Shown: positions 23,653-31,801 of the stretch, in pieces | Layout: the number at the start of each line of letters is the position of its first letter | Numbering within the stretch: position 1 is the stretch's first letter | Source: CAYNYF01 sp964401385 | GTDB lineage: Bacteria > Planctomycetota > Phycisphaerae > SM23-33 | Reading direction: 5' to 3' | Length of the DNA stretch: 37,895 nt | Assembly: GCA_964401385.1 (NCBI GenBank) | Contig: CAYNYF010000039.1 | Span: forward strand, 1-37,895 | Notes under the pieces: generated by a model | Database searches by the model: none | The model's input: only the letters and a program-made list of their open reading frames with translations | What the model was told of the DNA's origin: nothing | Translations under genes and position numbers: made by a program

Positions 23653-24657
23653 TCACAGATTTATCGGCTCGCCCCCCTTGGCCAGGGAGGCCGAGCCGGC
23701 TTCGAGAGCCTTGACCACTCGCAGCCCGTCGGCGCCGTCGCTGCGGACGGCGGCGTCGTTCAGGATGGATTCGATGAAGTGCTGGCACTCCAGCTTCAGC
23801 GGCTCGGCCGCGGGAACCTTGGGGATCAGGATGTCGCCGGTCCGCAGCGTGATGGCCTCGACGTAGCTCTCCACGCTCTTCTGCACCTCCGCCCCTTTGT
23901 CATACACGCGGATCTTCTCGGACGCCTCCATGTCGTCGAAAACGACCATCTTCTGCGAGCCGACCAGCGTCATCTTTCGAATCTTGTGGGGATCCAGCCA
24001 GGATACGTGGATGTGCGCCATCCGCCCGTCGGCGAACTTCAGATTGGCAAAGACCACGTCCTCGACGCCTTCCTGTAGATACGCCTGTCCCGAGGCCGAC
24101 ACGCTCACGGGCTCACCGCCGAACAGGTAGCAGGCCACGGAGACGTCATGCGGGGCCAGCGACCACCAGGCGTTTTCCGCCTTGCGGACGATCCCCAGGT
24201 TGACCCGCTGGCAGTACAGGTACAGCGGATCGCCGACGCTGCCGCTCTGGATGGCGGTCTTCATGTAGTTGACGGCGGGGTGGTACTCCAGCAGGTGGCC
24301 GACCATCAGTTTCCGGCCTCTGGCCGCGGCCAGCTCGACCAGCCGCTTTGATTCGGCGCTGGAGAGGGTCAAGGGCTTCTCCACGTAGGTGTGCTTTTCG
24401 GCGGCCAGGGCGGCGGCGGCGATCTTGTAGTGTGACGGGGCGTCCACGGCCACCACGACCGCATCCACGGCCGCGTCCTGGAGCACCTGCCCGACGTCGT
24501 CCGTGACCGTTACCTCAGGATACAGCCGGGACATCGCCCGGCGGACGTTCTCGTCCAGGTCGCAGACATACCTCAGCTCCGCCCCGGGCAGGGACGCGAA
24601 ATTGCGGACGAGATTCCTGCCCCAGTTGCCCCCACCGATCACTGCCACGCCAACCAT
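23653..24657 (-). CDS. wbpB: Gfo/Idh/MocA oxidoreductase, WbpB/WlbA-like
   Basis: 334 aa. Rossmann fold at the start: VAVIGGGNWGRNLVRNF (GGGNWG at about 8-13). The catalytic-lysine motif YVEKPLT is at about 91-97 and SLAPHDVSVACYLFG carries the family's catalytic-site His. WbpB/WlbA oxidise the C3 hydroxyl of UDP-GlcNAcA, with the NAD recycled by 2-oxoglutarate in the Pseudomonas enzyme. The assignment rests on the order WbpB-WbpD-WbpE in the same operon and WbpA facing it. AAGGAG precedes the ATG at 24657. It is the first gene of the five-gene minus-strand operon. Confidence 0.87.
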   Translation of the reverse strand: MVGVAVIGGGNWGRNLVRNFASLPGAELRYVCDLDENVRRAMSRLYPEVTVTDDVGQVLQDAAVDAVVVAVDAPSHYKIAAAALAAEKHTYVEKPLTLSSAESKRLVELAAARGRKLMVGHLLEYHPAVNYMKTAIQSGSVGDPLYLYCQRVNLGIVRKAENAWWSLAPHDVSVACYLFGGEPVSVSASGQAYLQEGVEDVVFANLKFADGRMAHIHVSWLDPHKIRKMTLVGSQKMVVFDDMEASEKIRVYDKGAEVQKSVESYVEAITLRTGDILIPKVPAAEPLKLECQHFIESILNDAAVRSDGADGLRVVKALEAGSASLAKGGEPINL

Positions 24658-24725
24658 GCAACGCTCCTTGATTGATGTTCCCGGCGACGCGCCCTAACCG
24701 GGCCCGTCCCGAGAGATTATCGGTA

Positions 24726-24731
24726 ATTATA
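24726..24731 (-). promoter_or_regulatory. -10 box of the wbpB-wbpD-wbpE-sat/cysC-cysQ operon
   Basis: A perfect TATAAT on the minus strand, about 70 bases upstream of the wbpB-like start, in the only AT-rich stretch of the divergent region 24658-24843. The -35 at the right distance (GTGGCG) matches only 3 of 6 positions. No equally good plus-strand promoter is seen for the divergent wbpA-like gene. Confidence 0.45.
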
Positions 24732-24843
24732 TACGGTGGATTTAGCCTCGCCACCCCCTAGAGCCCCGCTGTGAATCAGCCGATACATCCATTACACTCT
24801 CTCGGTCAAAGCAGACGCGGTGTCGATCTTCCAGGAACGGAGC

Positions 24844-26160
24844 ATGATCAAGCAACTTCTGGCGAAAATCGAAGCCAAAGAGGCGGTGGTGGGTGTGGTC
24901 GGCCTGGGCTACGTGGGGCTGCCGCTGGTGCGCGAGTTCACCCGTGGCGGGGCGAGGGTGCTGGGCTTCGACGTGGACGCGGCCAAGGTCAAGGCCCTCC
25001 GGGCCGGACGAAGCTACATCGAGCACATCCCCGCCGAGGAAATCAAACAGATGCTTCGCTCGAAGCGGTTCGAGGCCACCACCGATTTCGACCGGCTCGC
25101 TGAGGCCGACTGCATCCTCATATGCGTGCCCACGCCGCTGACCAGGATGCGCGAGCCGGACATGACCTACGTCGAGGCGACCGCGCGCGAGATCGCCCGG
25201 CGGCTGCGCCGGGGGCAACTGGTGGTGCTGGAGTCGACGACGTATCCCGGCACCACGCGCGAGGTGATGCTGCCTGTTCTGGCCGAGTCCGCCCTGCGGG
25301 TCGGGCGCGACTTCTTCCTGGCGTATTCGCCCGAGCGCGAGGACCCCGGCCGCAGCGACCACACGACCAAGACCATCCCCAAGGTCGTCGGCGGCTACGA
25401 CAGGAACTCGCTGAAGGCGGCGGTCGCCTGCTACAAGCTGGCCGTCGACACCGTCGTGCCGGTCTCTTCCTGCGATGTGGCCGAGGCCACCAAGATCCTG
25501 GAGAACACCTACCGCTGCGTGAACATCGCCCTGGTCAACGAGCTGAAGACGCTCTTCGACCGCATGGGCATCGACGTCTGGGAGGTCATTGGGGCCGCCT
25601 CGACCAAGCCCTTCGGCTTCACCCCCTTCTATCCCGGCCCGGGGCTGGGCGGGCACTGCATTCCCATCGACCCGTTCTACCTGGCCTGGAAGGCGCGTCA
25701 GTTCAGCCTGACCACGCGCTTCATCGAGCTGGCCGGCGAGGTGAACGTGTCCATGCCGGAGTTCGTCCTGGCCAAGCTGATGGACGCCCTGAACGAGCGC
25801 CGCAAGCCGCTCCACGGGGCCAGGGTCCTGGTGTTGGGCCTGGCCTACAAGAGAGACGTCGACGACATGCGCGAAAGCCCCTCGCTGGAGCTGATCGAGC
25901 TGCTCCGGCAGCGTGGGGCCAAGGTGGACTACAACGACCCGCACATTCCCAAGGCGCCGCGGACACGAGAGCACCACCTCAGGATGGCCAGCGTGCCGCT
26001 GACGGCCGGGAGCCTCCGGAAGTACGACGCCGTGCTCATCAGCACCGACCACAGCGCCTACGACTACCAGTTCATCGTGGACAACGCCAAGCTGGTAATC
26101 GACACGCGCAACGCCACGCAGAACGTCAAGCGCACCAGGAGGAAAGTCGTCAAGGCATAG
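24844..26160 (+). CDS. wbpA: Nucleotide-sugar dehydrogenase, UDP-GlcNAc 6-dehydrogenase type (WbpA-like)
   Basis: 438 aa from the ATG at 24844, preceded by AGGAACGGAG; a GTG at 24820 would add eight residues. The NAD-binding motif VVGLGYVGLPL is at about 18-28, VPTPL in the cofactor site follows, and the catalytic cysteine is in GPGLGGHCIPIDPFYL at about 265-280. The C-terminal domain shows GLAYKRDVDDMRESPS. The family oxidises C6 of UDP-GlcNAc (or UDP-ManNAc, UDP-Glc) in two NAD-dependent steps. WbpA is favoured because the next three pathway enzymes lie divergently at 21766-24657. It would supply UDP-GlcNAcA. The gene is alone on this strand. Confidence 0.9.
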   Translation: MIKQLLAKIEAKEAVVGVVGLGYVGLPLVREFTRGGARVLGFDVDAAKVKALRAGRSYIEHIPAEEIKQMLRSKRFEATTDFDRLAEADCILICVPTPLTRMREPDMTYVEATAREIARRLRRGQLVVLESTTYPGTTREVMLPVLAESALRVGRDFFLAYSPEREDPGRSDHTTKTIPKVVGGYDRNSLKAAVACYKLAVDTVVPVSSCDVAEATKILENTYRCVNIALVNELKTLFDRMGIDVWEVIGAASTKPFGFTPFYPGPGLGGHCIPIDPFYLAWKARQFSLTTRFIELAGEVNVSMPEFVLAKLMDALNERRKPLHGARVLVLGLAYKRDVDDMRESPSLELIELLRQRGAKVDYNDPHIPKAPRTREHHLRMASVPLTAGSLRKYDAVLISTDHSAYDYQFIVDNAKLVIDTRNATQNVKRTRRKVVKA

Positions 26161-26219
26161 CCCCGCGGCCAAGCCCGCACCCGCCCGGCCGGAGTCGCCC
26201 CCCCCCGCCGCTGGTGAGC

Positions 26220-27101
26220 CTACGGCCCCAGGAAGCAGTCCAGCTCGCCCTGGGGCATGCTGCCGGCGGCGATGGCGCCCTTGGCGTGGTCGTCGCCGTC
26301 CCAGACGGTGTAGATGTTGTCGCTGTGGTCCTGGCCGGAGATCATCTTGGCGTCCGGCCCCACGGTCGGCGCCTCGGTCCACTCCACGCGCCCGTCCCGG
26401 AAGGCGACGTTCTGGCCCTTGCCGTCGTGGTTGGGGCTGTTGACCTGGGAAGCATCCACGCCGGCGGCGATTTCCACCGCGACGGCCTCAAACCCCCCGC
26501 CGCTGAGATGGCCGCCAGTGCCGTCGGCACCGCCGTAGATCACAAAGGGGTTCCGATCAGCCAGCACCGCCATGCGCGTGTCCGAGGAATTCACGAGCGG
26601 GTAGCCCGAGGTGCTGTCGTCCCGGTCGGCGAATTGCAGGTGGTAGCTGTAGCTCAGCTTGCTCTTATACGTGCCGCCCACGTCGACGTCGAAGTCGTAG
26701 TGCGCCTGCCCCCCGGAGGACGTGGCCGCCGGCTTGTCCTCGGTGTTCGGGCAGACCAGCAGCCCCGGCTGGATGTGCTTCAGCCGCACCGCCAGAAAGA
26801 GGTTCCGGCTGTTGCTGTTGACGTTGGTGACGGTCTTCTCGTTCGTGACGTCCTCGCCGATGACGTCAAACCCCGTCGTGGCCCACCCGAACCCGCGCGT
26901 GGGCAGGTATCCCTTGTTCGTGGCGCTGCTGGCATAGCTGAGCAGGCCGTCGGTCGCGTTGCGAAGGTTACCCATGCACATCGTTCTCCTGGCCAACCAT
27001 CTGACCTGTCCCAGCACCGGCAGCAACATCGTTACCAGCAGGGCGATGATCGCGATGACCACGATCAGCTCAATCATGGTAAAACCCCTGGTGTTTCTCA
27101 T
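26220..27101 (-). CDS. Type II secretion/pilin-like protein with H-x-DG C-terminal domain
   Basis: 293 aa from the ATG at 27101 (GGAG ten bases upstream). The N-terminus is a class III-type prepilin leader: short basic MRNTRG, then FTMIELIVVIAIIALLVTM, with cleavage expected between Gly6 and Phe7 and Glu at mature position 5. The C-terminal part contains NHDGKGQNVAFRDGRVEW, the H-x-DG signature. These proteins are very numerous in planctomycetes and are assumed to be exported and membrane-anchored pseudopilins; individual roles are unknown. It stands alone, not next to secretion ATPase or other gsp genes. A promoter is proposed at 27203-27232. Confidence 0.87.
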   Translation of the reverse strand: MRNTRGFTMIELIVVIAIIALLVTMLLPVLGQVRWLARRTMCMGNLRNATDGLLSYASSATNKGYLPTRGFGWATTGFDVIGEDVTNEKTVTNVNSNSRNLFLAVRLKHIQPGLLVCPNTEDKPAATSSGGQAHYDFDVDVGGTYKSKLSYSYHLQFADRDDSTSGYPLVNSSDTRMAVLADRNPFVIYGGADGTGGHLSGGGFEAVAVEIAAGVDASQVNSPNHDGKGQNVAFRDGRVEWTEAPTVGPDAKMISGQDHSDNIYTVWDGDDHAKGAIAAGSMPQGELDCFLGP

Positions 27102-27202
27102 TGCAGCCACTCCTTCCCGCCCCATTTGGCGGCCCCTCGCCGCAGCGGACCCCCGCGGGAACCGTCAGCTTCCGGCCTCTTTCGCCCCGCGGCTCCACCT
27201 TT

Positions 27203-27232
27203 AGTATGACAACTGACACCGACGTTCGTCCA
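27203..27232 (-). promoter_or_regulatory. Candidate promoter of the pilin-like gene
   Basis: Minus strand TGGACG (27227-27232), an 18-base spacer, then CATACT (27203-27208). This is 4 of 6 and 4 of 6 matches to consensus, about 100 bases upstream of the start at 27101. Confidence 0.35.
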
Positions 27233-27533
27233 GGGGAATTGCGCGCGCCGCGGGTCGCCGGGCCGCCGGCCTTGGCGCGTTGGACGCGCCCTACGAGGCC
27301 GCCGTTGAAACAACCGCCCCCCGGGCGGAATTGCCGGTCCGGCGGCGAGGGCGATCGTGAGATCCGTATTCGCGGTCGGCCTTCGCGTTGCCGTCAGCGG
27401 AGGCGGGCCGCATGATGGTGAACGCGAAACTCTCTGACTGCAAACGGCACTATTGAAGATTGAAAAGCCAAGGTAACGGGCGCTGCCCCTCTGGCGGCGG
27501 AAACCGCCTGTTCCGGACCATCGACCTGTTGCA

Positions 27534-27563
27534 TTGGCAATTCAAGCGTCGGTAGGTTATAAT
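27534..27563 (+). promoter_or_regulatory. Promoter of the unknown gene
   Basis: TTGGCA (27534-27539), an 18-base spacer and perfect TATAAT (27558-27563), followed by a T-rich stretch. One of the best consensus promoters in the window. Transcription would start near 27570, well before any of the possible start codons. Confidence 0.6.
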
Positions 27564-27714
27564 CATTTTTTCGTCAGGGAAAGGTGTGTTTCGGCGCAAC
27601 CGAGCCTGCTCAATCCAAAAGCTGGGCTCGCGCTGAATGGAGCCCGCCGACTGCGGTACAATTATGGTGAGAGAGGATGCGGGGGGCGCCCCGCGAGGGG
27701 CGGGACGAGATGCC

Positions 27715-28521
27715 ATGGTGCGGCACCCCAACAGAGCCGAGCGCATACACCTGCTGACGGTCGATCCGGTCCTGGCCGCGGACGTCGCCGACCGGCTGGC
27801 GTTCGACCCGCGCACGCGCGACTGGCCGCTGGTGCGCCCGGCCGCCCGGAGCATCAAGAAAGGCGTCGCCGAACTCCAGGCGCTGGCCCGGCAGACGACG
27901 CGCTCGCGGCTGCTCATCTTCGACGTCCGCTCGCTGACGCTGCCGCGCCTGCACGAGCCCTACAACAAGGTCGTCGGCTACAACCGGGAGGACTTCAACG
28001 AGCTGTGCTTCGTGATGCTGATCGGCGACGGTCCGCTGAACCTGTTCCAGGGCGGCAAGTCGCCCGAGGTGTTCCTGCCGCACCTGGCGAGTCACCGGAT
28101 CGACTACTCCCCGACCGTGTACTTCTACGACCCGTTTCTGCACTACACGCCGGACGAGAAGCGGCTGGCCGGCATCGGCCAGGGCGGCGAGCTGCCGACG
28201 GTCGTGCCCCAGCGCCTCCAGCGGGCGTTTAAGGGCGCCGGCGAGGCGACCGTGGATCAGGTCCGCAAGTACTTCCGCGCCGCCGGCTTGGCAGGCGCCG
28301 CCCGGCGGCAAGCCCTCCGGCGCCGCCAGGACAAGCTCGCGCGGTTCTGCCGCAAGCGGATCGCAGAGGAGTTTCCCCGCCACGCCGAGCAGCTCACGGC
28401 CTGGCTCCGCCGCGAGGGCTACGCCCTGTCCGACGAGACCCTCCCCCTGCACCTGTACCCGCTGCACTTCGAGGACTGGGCGGCCGAACTGATGGCCCGC
28501 GCCGGACGGCCGACGCCGTAG
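27715..28521 (+). CDS. Protein of unknown function
   Basis: 268 aa from the ATG at 27715 (GGGACGAG upstream); ATGs at 27664 and 27637 are also possible. I do not recognise the family. The N-terminal half looks alpha/beta: HLLTVDPVLAADVADRL, then SRLLIFDVRSLTLPRLHEPYNKV, and FVMLIGDGPLNLFQGG, which could be successive strands of a small Rossmann-like or receiver-like fold. The middle is polar and aromatic-rich (SPTVYFYDPFLHYTPDEKRL), and the C-terminal third is a strongly basic helical region (ARRQALRRRQDKLARFCRKRI). No signal peptide or membrane helix is visible. It has its own promoter and converges on the RNase R gene, with no co-transcribed neighbour. Confidence 0.7.
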   Translation: MVRHPNRAERIHLLTVDPVLAADVADRLAFDPRTRDWPLVRPAARSIKKGVAELQALARQTTRSRLLIFDVRSLTLPRLHEPYNKVVGYNREDFNELCFVMLIGDGPLNLFQGGKSPEVFLPHLASHRIDYSPTVYFYDPFLHYTPDEKRLAGIGQGGELPTVVPQRLQRAFKGAGEATVDQVRKYFRAAGLAGAARRQALRRRQDKLARFCRKRIAEEFPRHAEQLTAWLRREGYALSDETLPLHLYPLHFEDWAAELMARAGRPTP

Positions 28522-28539
28522 CCCGCACGGCGTAATCCC

Positions 28540-28566
28540 GCATGCAGCAGAGCTAGAGCTGCATGC
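28540..28566. terminator. Hairpin between convergent genes
   Basis: Perfect 9-base stem GCATGCAGC (28540-28548) with GCTGCATGC (28558-28566) and a 9-base loop, placed midway between the stop codons of the unknown gene (28521) and RNase R (28591). There is no U-tract on either side, so it may slow or shield 3' ends but is not a classical intrinsic terminator. Confidence 0.4.
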
Positions 28567-28590
28567 CCTACGACGCCCCCGGTGGGCCGG

Positions 28591-30858
28591 CTATTTGTTC
28601 CGCCGACGCGCGGGGAAGCGAGCCGGCTTCGCCGCCTTTGCGGACTTGGCCGCCCGGGCGCGCTTGGTGGCTTGGCCCTGCTTGGCAGGCTTGGCGGCCT
28701 TGGCGGGCTTGGCGTCCTTGGGGGACTTTGCGGGCTTGGCGAGGGGGGAGAGGTTGAGCTGCCGGCCGGGCACGTTGACCGAAGCGATGCGAACGGTCAA
28801 GGCGTCGCCGATGCGAAACCGCCGGCCGCTGCGCTCGCCGCGCAGCTCCCCGGTCCGGGCCGACAGCTCCCACCAGTCGTCGCCCAGATCGGCCATGCGA
28901 ATCAGCCCATCCACGCCGAACCGCAGCAACTGCACGAACACGCCGAAGTTGGTCACGCCCGTGACCACGCCGTCGAAGCGCTCGCCGACCTTGCCGGCCA
29001 GCAGTTGCAGCATGAGCACCGTGACCAGCTCGGCCTCGGCCGCCTCCGCCCGGCGCTCGGTCATCGAGCAGTGCTCGCCCAGCTTGACTAGTTGGCTCAC
29101 GTCGGGCCGCGGAGCGCCCCGCCCGCGGACCAAATCGTGAAGCAGCCGGTGCACCGTGAGGTCCGCGTACCGCCGGATGGGCGAGGTGAAGTGGCAGTAG
29201 CTCGGCGAGGCCAGGGCGAAATGCCCCACGGGCATGGGCGAGTACTCCGCCTGCTCGAAGGACTTCAGCACGGCTAAGTTCACGGCGAAGCTCTCCGGGC
29301 GGCCCTTGACCGCGCTGAGCAGGTTCTGGATGTCCTGGCGCGTCGGCTTCCGCGGCAGCTTGTGTCCGCAGACGCGGACGAAAGAGGCGAGCTGCTGGCC
29401 GGAGGCGGCGTCCGGGGACGGATGGATCCGCCGCAGGAACGGCACGCCCCCGCCCTTCTTGCCCTTCCCGCGCTGGAGCAGGCTGGCGGCCGCCTCGTTG
29501 GCCTCGACCATGAACATCTCGATGATGGTGTGTGTGTACGACTCGTCCTCGGGCACGGCGTCGACGGCCTTTCCGGCCTTGTCCAACACCGGCTCGAAGG
29601 ACGGAATCTCCAGGTGGATCATGCCCTCCGCCGTGCGGCGGGCCTCGATGAGCCGGGCCAGCCGCTGCATCCGCCGCACCAGCTCGACCACCTTGGCCGG
29701 ATACCCGCCGGCCTTGCCGTCGAGGATGGCCTGTGCCTTCTGGTATGTCAGCCGGCTGCTGGAGCGGATGACCGTCTCGGCCCCCCGGCGGCCGGTGACG
29801 TTGCCCTTGCCGTCATAGCGGATGAACACGCTCTTGCAGAAACGCTTCTGGTCCTGCTGGAGGGAACAGACGCCGTTGGCCAGGATTTCCGGCAGCATGG
29901 GCAGGACCTTGCGCGGGAAGTAGACGCTGTTGCCGCGGTCGCGGGCCTCGACGTCCAGGGGGCCGTCCTCGGCCACGAAGTTCGACACGTCGGCAATGTG
30001 GACGCCGAGCACCCATCCGCCGCCGGAGGCCGGCTGGACGCTGACGGCGTCGTCGAAGTCACGGGCGTCGGGCGGGTCGATGGTGACGATCACCTTGGCG
30101 GTCAGGTCCTCCCGGCCGGGCGAGTCGTCCGGGTCGAAGGCCTCCACCGCGGCCCGGGCCTCGGCGAGCTGCTCGGCGCCGAACGCGTCCGCCAGGCCGT
30201 GGGCGCGGATGATGGAGAGCGTCTCGGCCTCGATGGCCCCGGCCGAGCCGATCGTCTCCACGATCACGCCGCGGGCCAAGTCGCCCTTGCCGGGGTAGGT
30301 GATGATCTCGGCGACGACCTTCTGGCCCTCGGCGGCGCCGGGGCCGACGTCCGCGATGACCACCGGGGCCGTCCACGCCTTGCCGTCGGGCAGCACGAAC
30401 CACGCGCCCTCGGTCTTGGCCAGCGTGCCCACCAGCCGCGACGCCCCGCGGGCGACGATCTCGACGATCCGCCCGTGGTAGATCATCTCCCCGCCGCGCT
30501 TGCCGCGCTTGACCACGCGGGCGACGACGGTGTCGCCGGTCATGGCCCCGGCGCCGGCGCCTTCGGGGATGTACAGGTCGCCGTGAGCGTTGGGCGTTTC
30601 GGGGATGACGAAGCCGAACCCGCGCGCGTTGGCGCGGAAGGTTCCGACCACGCGCGCGGACATCTGGGGCAGCATGACGGCGTTGCGGGCGCCCAGGGCC
30701 ACCCGCCCGCTGTCGCGGAGCATCTTGACGGCCTGGCGAAAGCTGCCGTAGTCCTCGTCGGCCACGCCCATCTGGCGCGCGAGCTGGCGCGGCTTGAGCG
30801 GCTGATAGTCGCGGTCGGATAAGTATTTCAGGATGGCCTGGACGTATTTTTCCGGCAT
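28591..30858 (-). CDS. rnr: Ribonuclease R
   Basis: 755 aa. Domains in order: an N-terminal winged-helix region (about 1-65), cold-shock/OB domains (GTFRANARGFGFVIPE at about 72-87), the RNB catalytic domain with DPPDARDFDDAV at about 261-272, which supplies the metal-binding aspartates, and an S1 domain (GVVTGVTNFGVFVQL) near 635-705. It degrades structured RNA 3' to 5' in the cytoplasm. The final 50 residues are almost only Lys, Ala, Pro and Arg in KPAK/KAAKPAK repeats and end ARRRNK; basic tails occur in RNase R but this low-complexity form is striking. AGGAG lies nine bases before the ATG at 30858. It is divergent from the creatininase-family gene. Confidence 0.95.
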   Translation of the reverse strand: MPEKYVQAILKYLSDRDYQPLKPRQLARQMGVADEDYGSFRQAVKMLRDSGRVALGARNAVMLPQMSARVVGTFRANARGFGFVIPETPNAHGDLYIPEGAGAGAMTGDTVVARVVKRGKRGGEMIYHGRIVEIVARGASRLVGTLAKTEGAWFVLPDGKAWTAPVVIADVGPGAAEGQKVVAEIITYPGKGDLARGVIVETIGSAGAIEAETLSIIRAHGLADAFGAEQLAEARAAVEAFDPDDSPGREDLTAKVIVTIDPPDARDFDDAVSVQPASGGGWVLGVHIADVSNFVAEDGPLDVEARDRGNSVYFPRKVLPMLPEILANGVCSLQQDQKRFCKSVFIRYDGKGNVTGRRGAETVIRSSSRLTYQKAQAILDGKAGGYPAKVVELVRRMQRLARLIEARRTAEGMIHLEIPSFEPVLDKAGKAVDAVPEDESYTHTIIEMFMVEANEAAASLLQRGKGKKGGGVPFLRRIHPSPDAASGQQLASFVRVCGHKLPRKPTRQDIQNLLSAVKGRPESFAVNLAVLKSFEQAEYSPMPVGHFALASPSYCHFTSPIRRYADLTVHRLLHDLVRGRGAPRPDVSQLVKLGEHCSMTERRAEAAEAELVTVLMLQLLAGKVGERFDGVVTGVTNFGVFVQLLRFGVDGLIRMADLGDDWWELSARTGELRGERSGRRFRIGDALTVRIASVNVPGRQLNLSPLAKPAKSPKDAKPAKAAKPAKQGQATKRARAAKSAKAAKPARFPARRRNK

Positions 30859-30951
30859 AATACCCGCTCCTGACGGGCGGCGGAGAGCCCGCGAAAGTCG
30901 CCTGCACCGTTTGCAGGCATCAGGATCCGCTGCGGCAAAAGGACAATCCGC

Positions 30952-31692
30952 ATGTTATCGCAATACGAACGCGTCTGCTACGAATTGCTCCGGCCCGAGC
31001 AGGTCAAGGCGATCCGGCAGGCGGCGCCGATCGCGTACGTTCCGGCCGGCTCGCTGGAGTGGCACGGCCTCCAGAACCCGCTGGGCACCGACTCGCTGAA
31101 GGCCCACGCGATTTGCTGCGAGGCGGCCCTGGGCGGCGGCGGGGTGGTGCTGCCGCCGTTCTATCAGGGCCTGCTGGGCCAGGGCAACTGGGGCCCGGAC
31201 GGCTGGGACGGCTACACCGTCGGCTACAACCAGGAGGCGACGCTGGAAGCGGCCGTGGAGGGAATCGCCCGGGCGCTGGTGGCGTCCGGGTGGAAGGTCA
31301 TCGTCGGCGTCACCGGGCACGACGTCGCCGTCCAGCGCGACGCCATGCAGCGGGCCATCGAGCGGGCCACCGCCGAGGCGCCGGCCGGCGGCTTTGCCAT
31401 CATGGAGGGCGAGCTGCACCAGCCCGGCGAAAACATCCCCGTGGGCATGGACCACGCCGGGGCCTGGGAAACCTCGTGCATGATGCACGCCTACGCCGAC
31501 AAGGTGGACCTGGAGACGCTGCGGAAGCACGGCCTGGGCGACGAGGAGTCCTTGCAGATGTCCGGGCCGTTCGGCATCGGCGGCAAAAACCCGCTGAAGC
31601 ACGCCTCGGCCGAGCTGGGCCGGAAGATCGTCGAGAAGATGGGCGAGCTGATCGCCGGCAAGGCCCGGCAGGCGCTCGACCAGCTCAAATAG
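30952..31692 (+). CDS. Creatininase-family metallohydrolase
   Basis: 246 aa, near the usual 230-260. The metal-site motif VPAGSLEWHG at about 30-39 followed by GTDSLKA gives Glu36, His38 and Asp47 in family positions. GVTGHD replaces the more common GNGGN, and DHAGAWETS at about 167-175 matches the HAGExETS motif. The family includes creatinine amidohydrolase and enzymes acting on lactams, formamides and cyclic amides (MftE, ArfB). No mycofactocin or riboflavin genes are near, so the substrate is unknown. A Gfo/Idh dehydrogenase and an aldo/keto reductase follow on the same strand, which may indicate breakdown of a sugar-derived compound (inference). AAGGAC precedes the ATG. Confidence 0.83.
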   Translation: MLSQYERVCYELLRPEQVKAIRQAAPIAYVPAGSLEWHGLQNPLGTDSLKAHAICCEAALGGGGVVLPPFYQGLLGQGNWGPDGWDGYTVGYNQEATLEAAVEGIARALVASGWKVIVGVTGHDVAVQRDAMQRAIERATAEAPAGGFAIMEGELHQPGENIPVGMDHAGAWETSCMMHAYADKVDLETLRKHGLGDEESLQMSGPFGIGGKNPLKHASAELGRKIVEKMGELIAGKARQALDQLK

Positions 31693-31801
31693 AAGTCGAG
31701 GAAACCGATTCCCGCTGGCTCGCCGAGCGGCGCGCAAGGACGAGGCGCCGGGCGGGCGGCGGCCGGCGGAAAAGTTCCCAAAGACGACGGAGAAAACGAC
31801 C

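Larger units (their letters stand above)
27102..27714. other. Intergenic region with divergent promoters
   Basis: 613 bases between divergent genes. It holds the minus-strand promoter at 27203-27232 and the plus-strand promoter at 27534-27563. The GC-rich middle, 27240-27420, has several open frames but nothing recognisable. If the unknown protein starts at 27637 or 27664 the gap is shorter. Confidence 0.5.

Noticed and set aside
24742..26382. 546-codon minus-strand frame opposite the WbpA-like gene
   Set aside because: Shadow of the dehydrogenase gene; no recognisable motif.
25122..27209. 695-codon plus-strand frame overlapping wbpA-like and pilin-like genes
   Set aside because: Low-complexity Arg/Ala/Val composition in the wrong frame; covered by two real genes.
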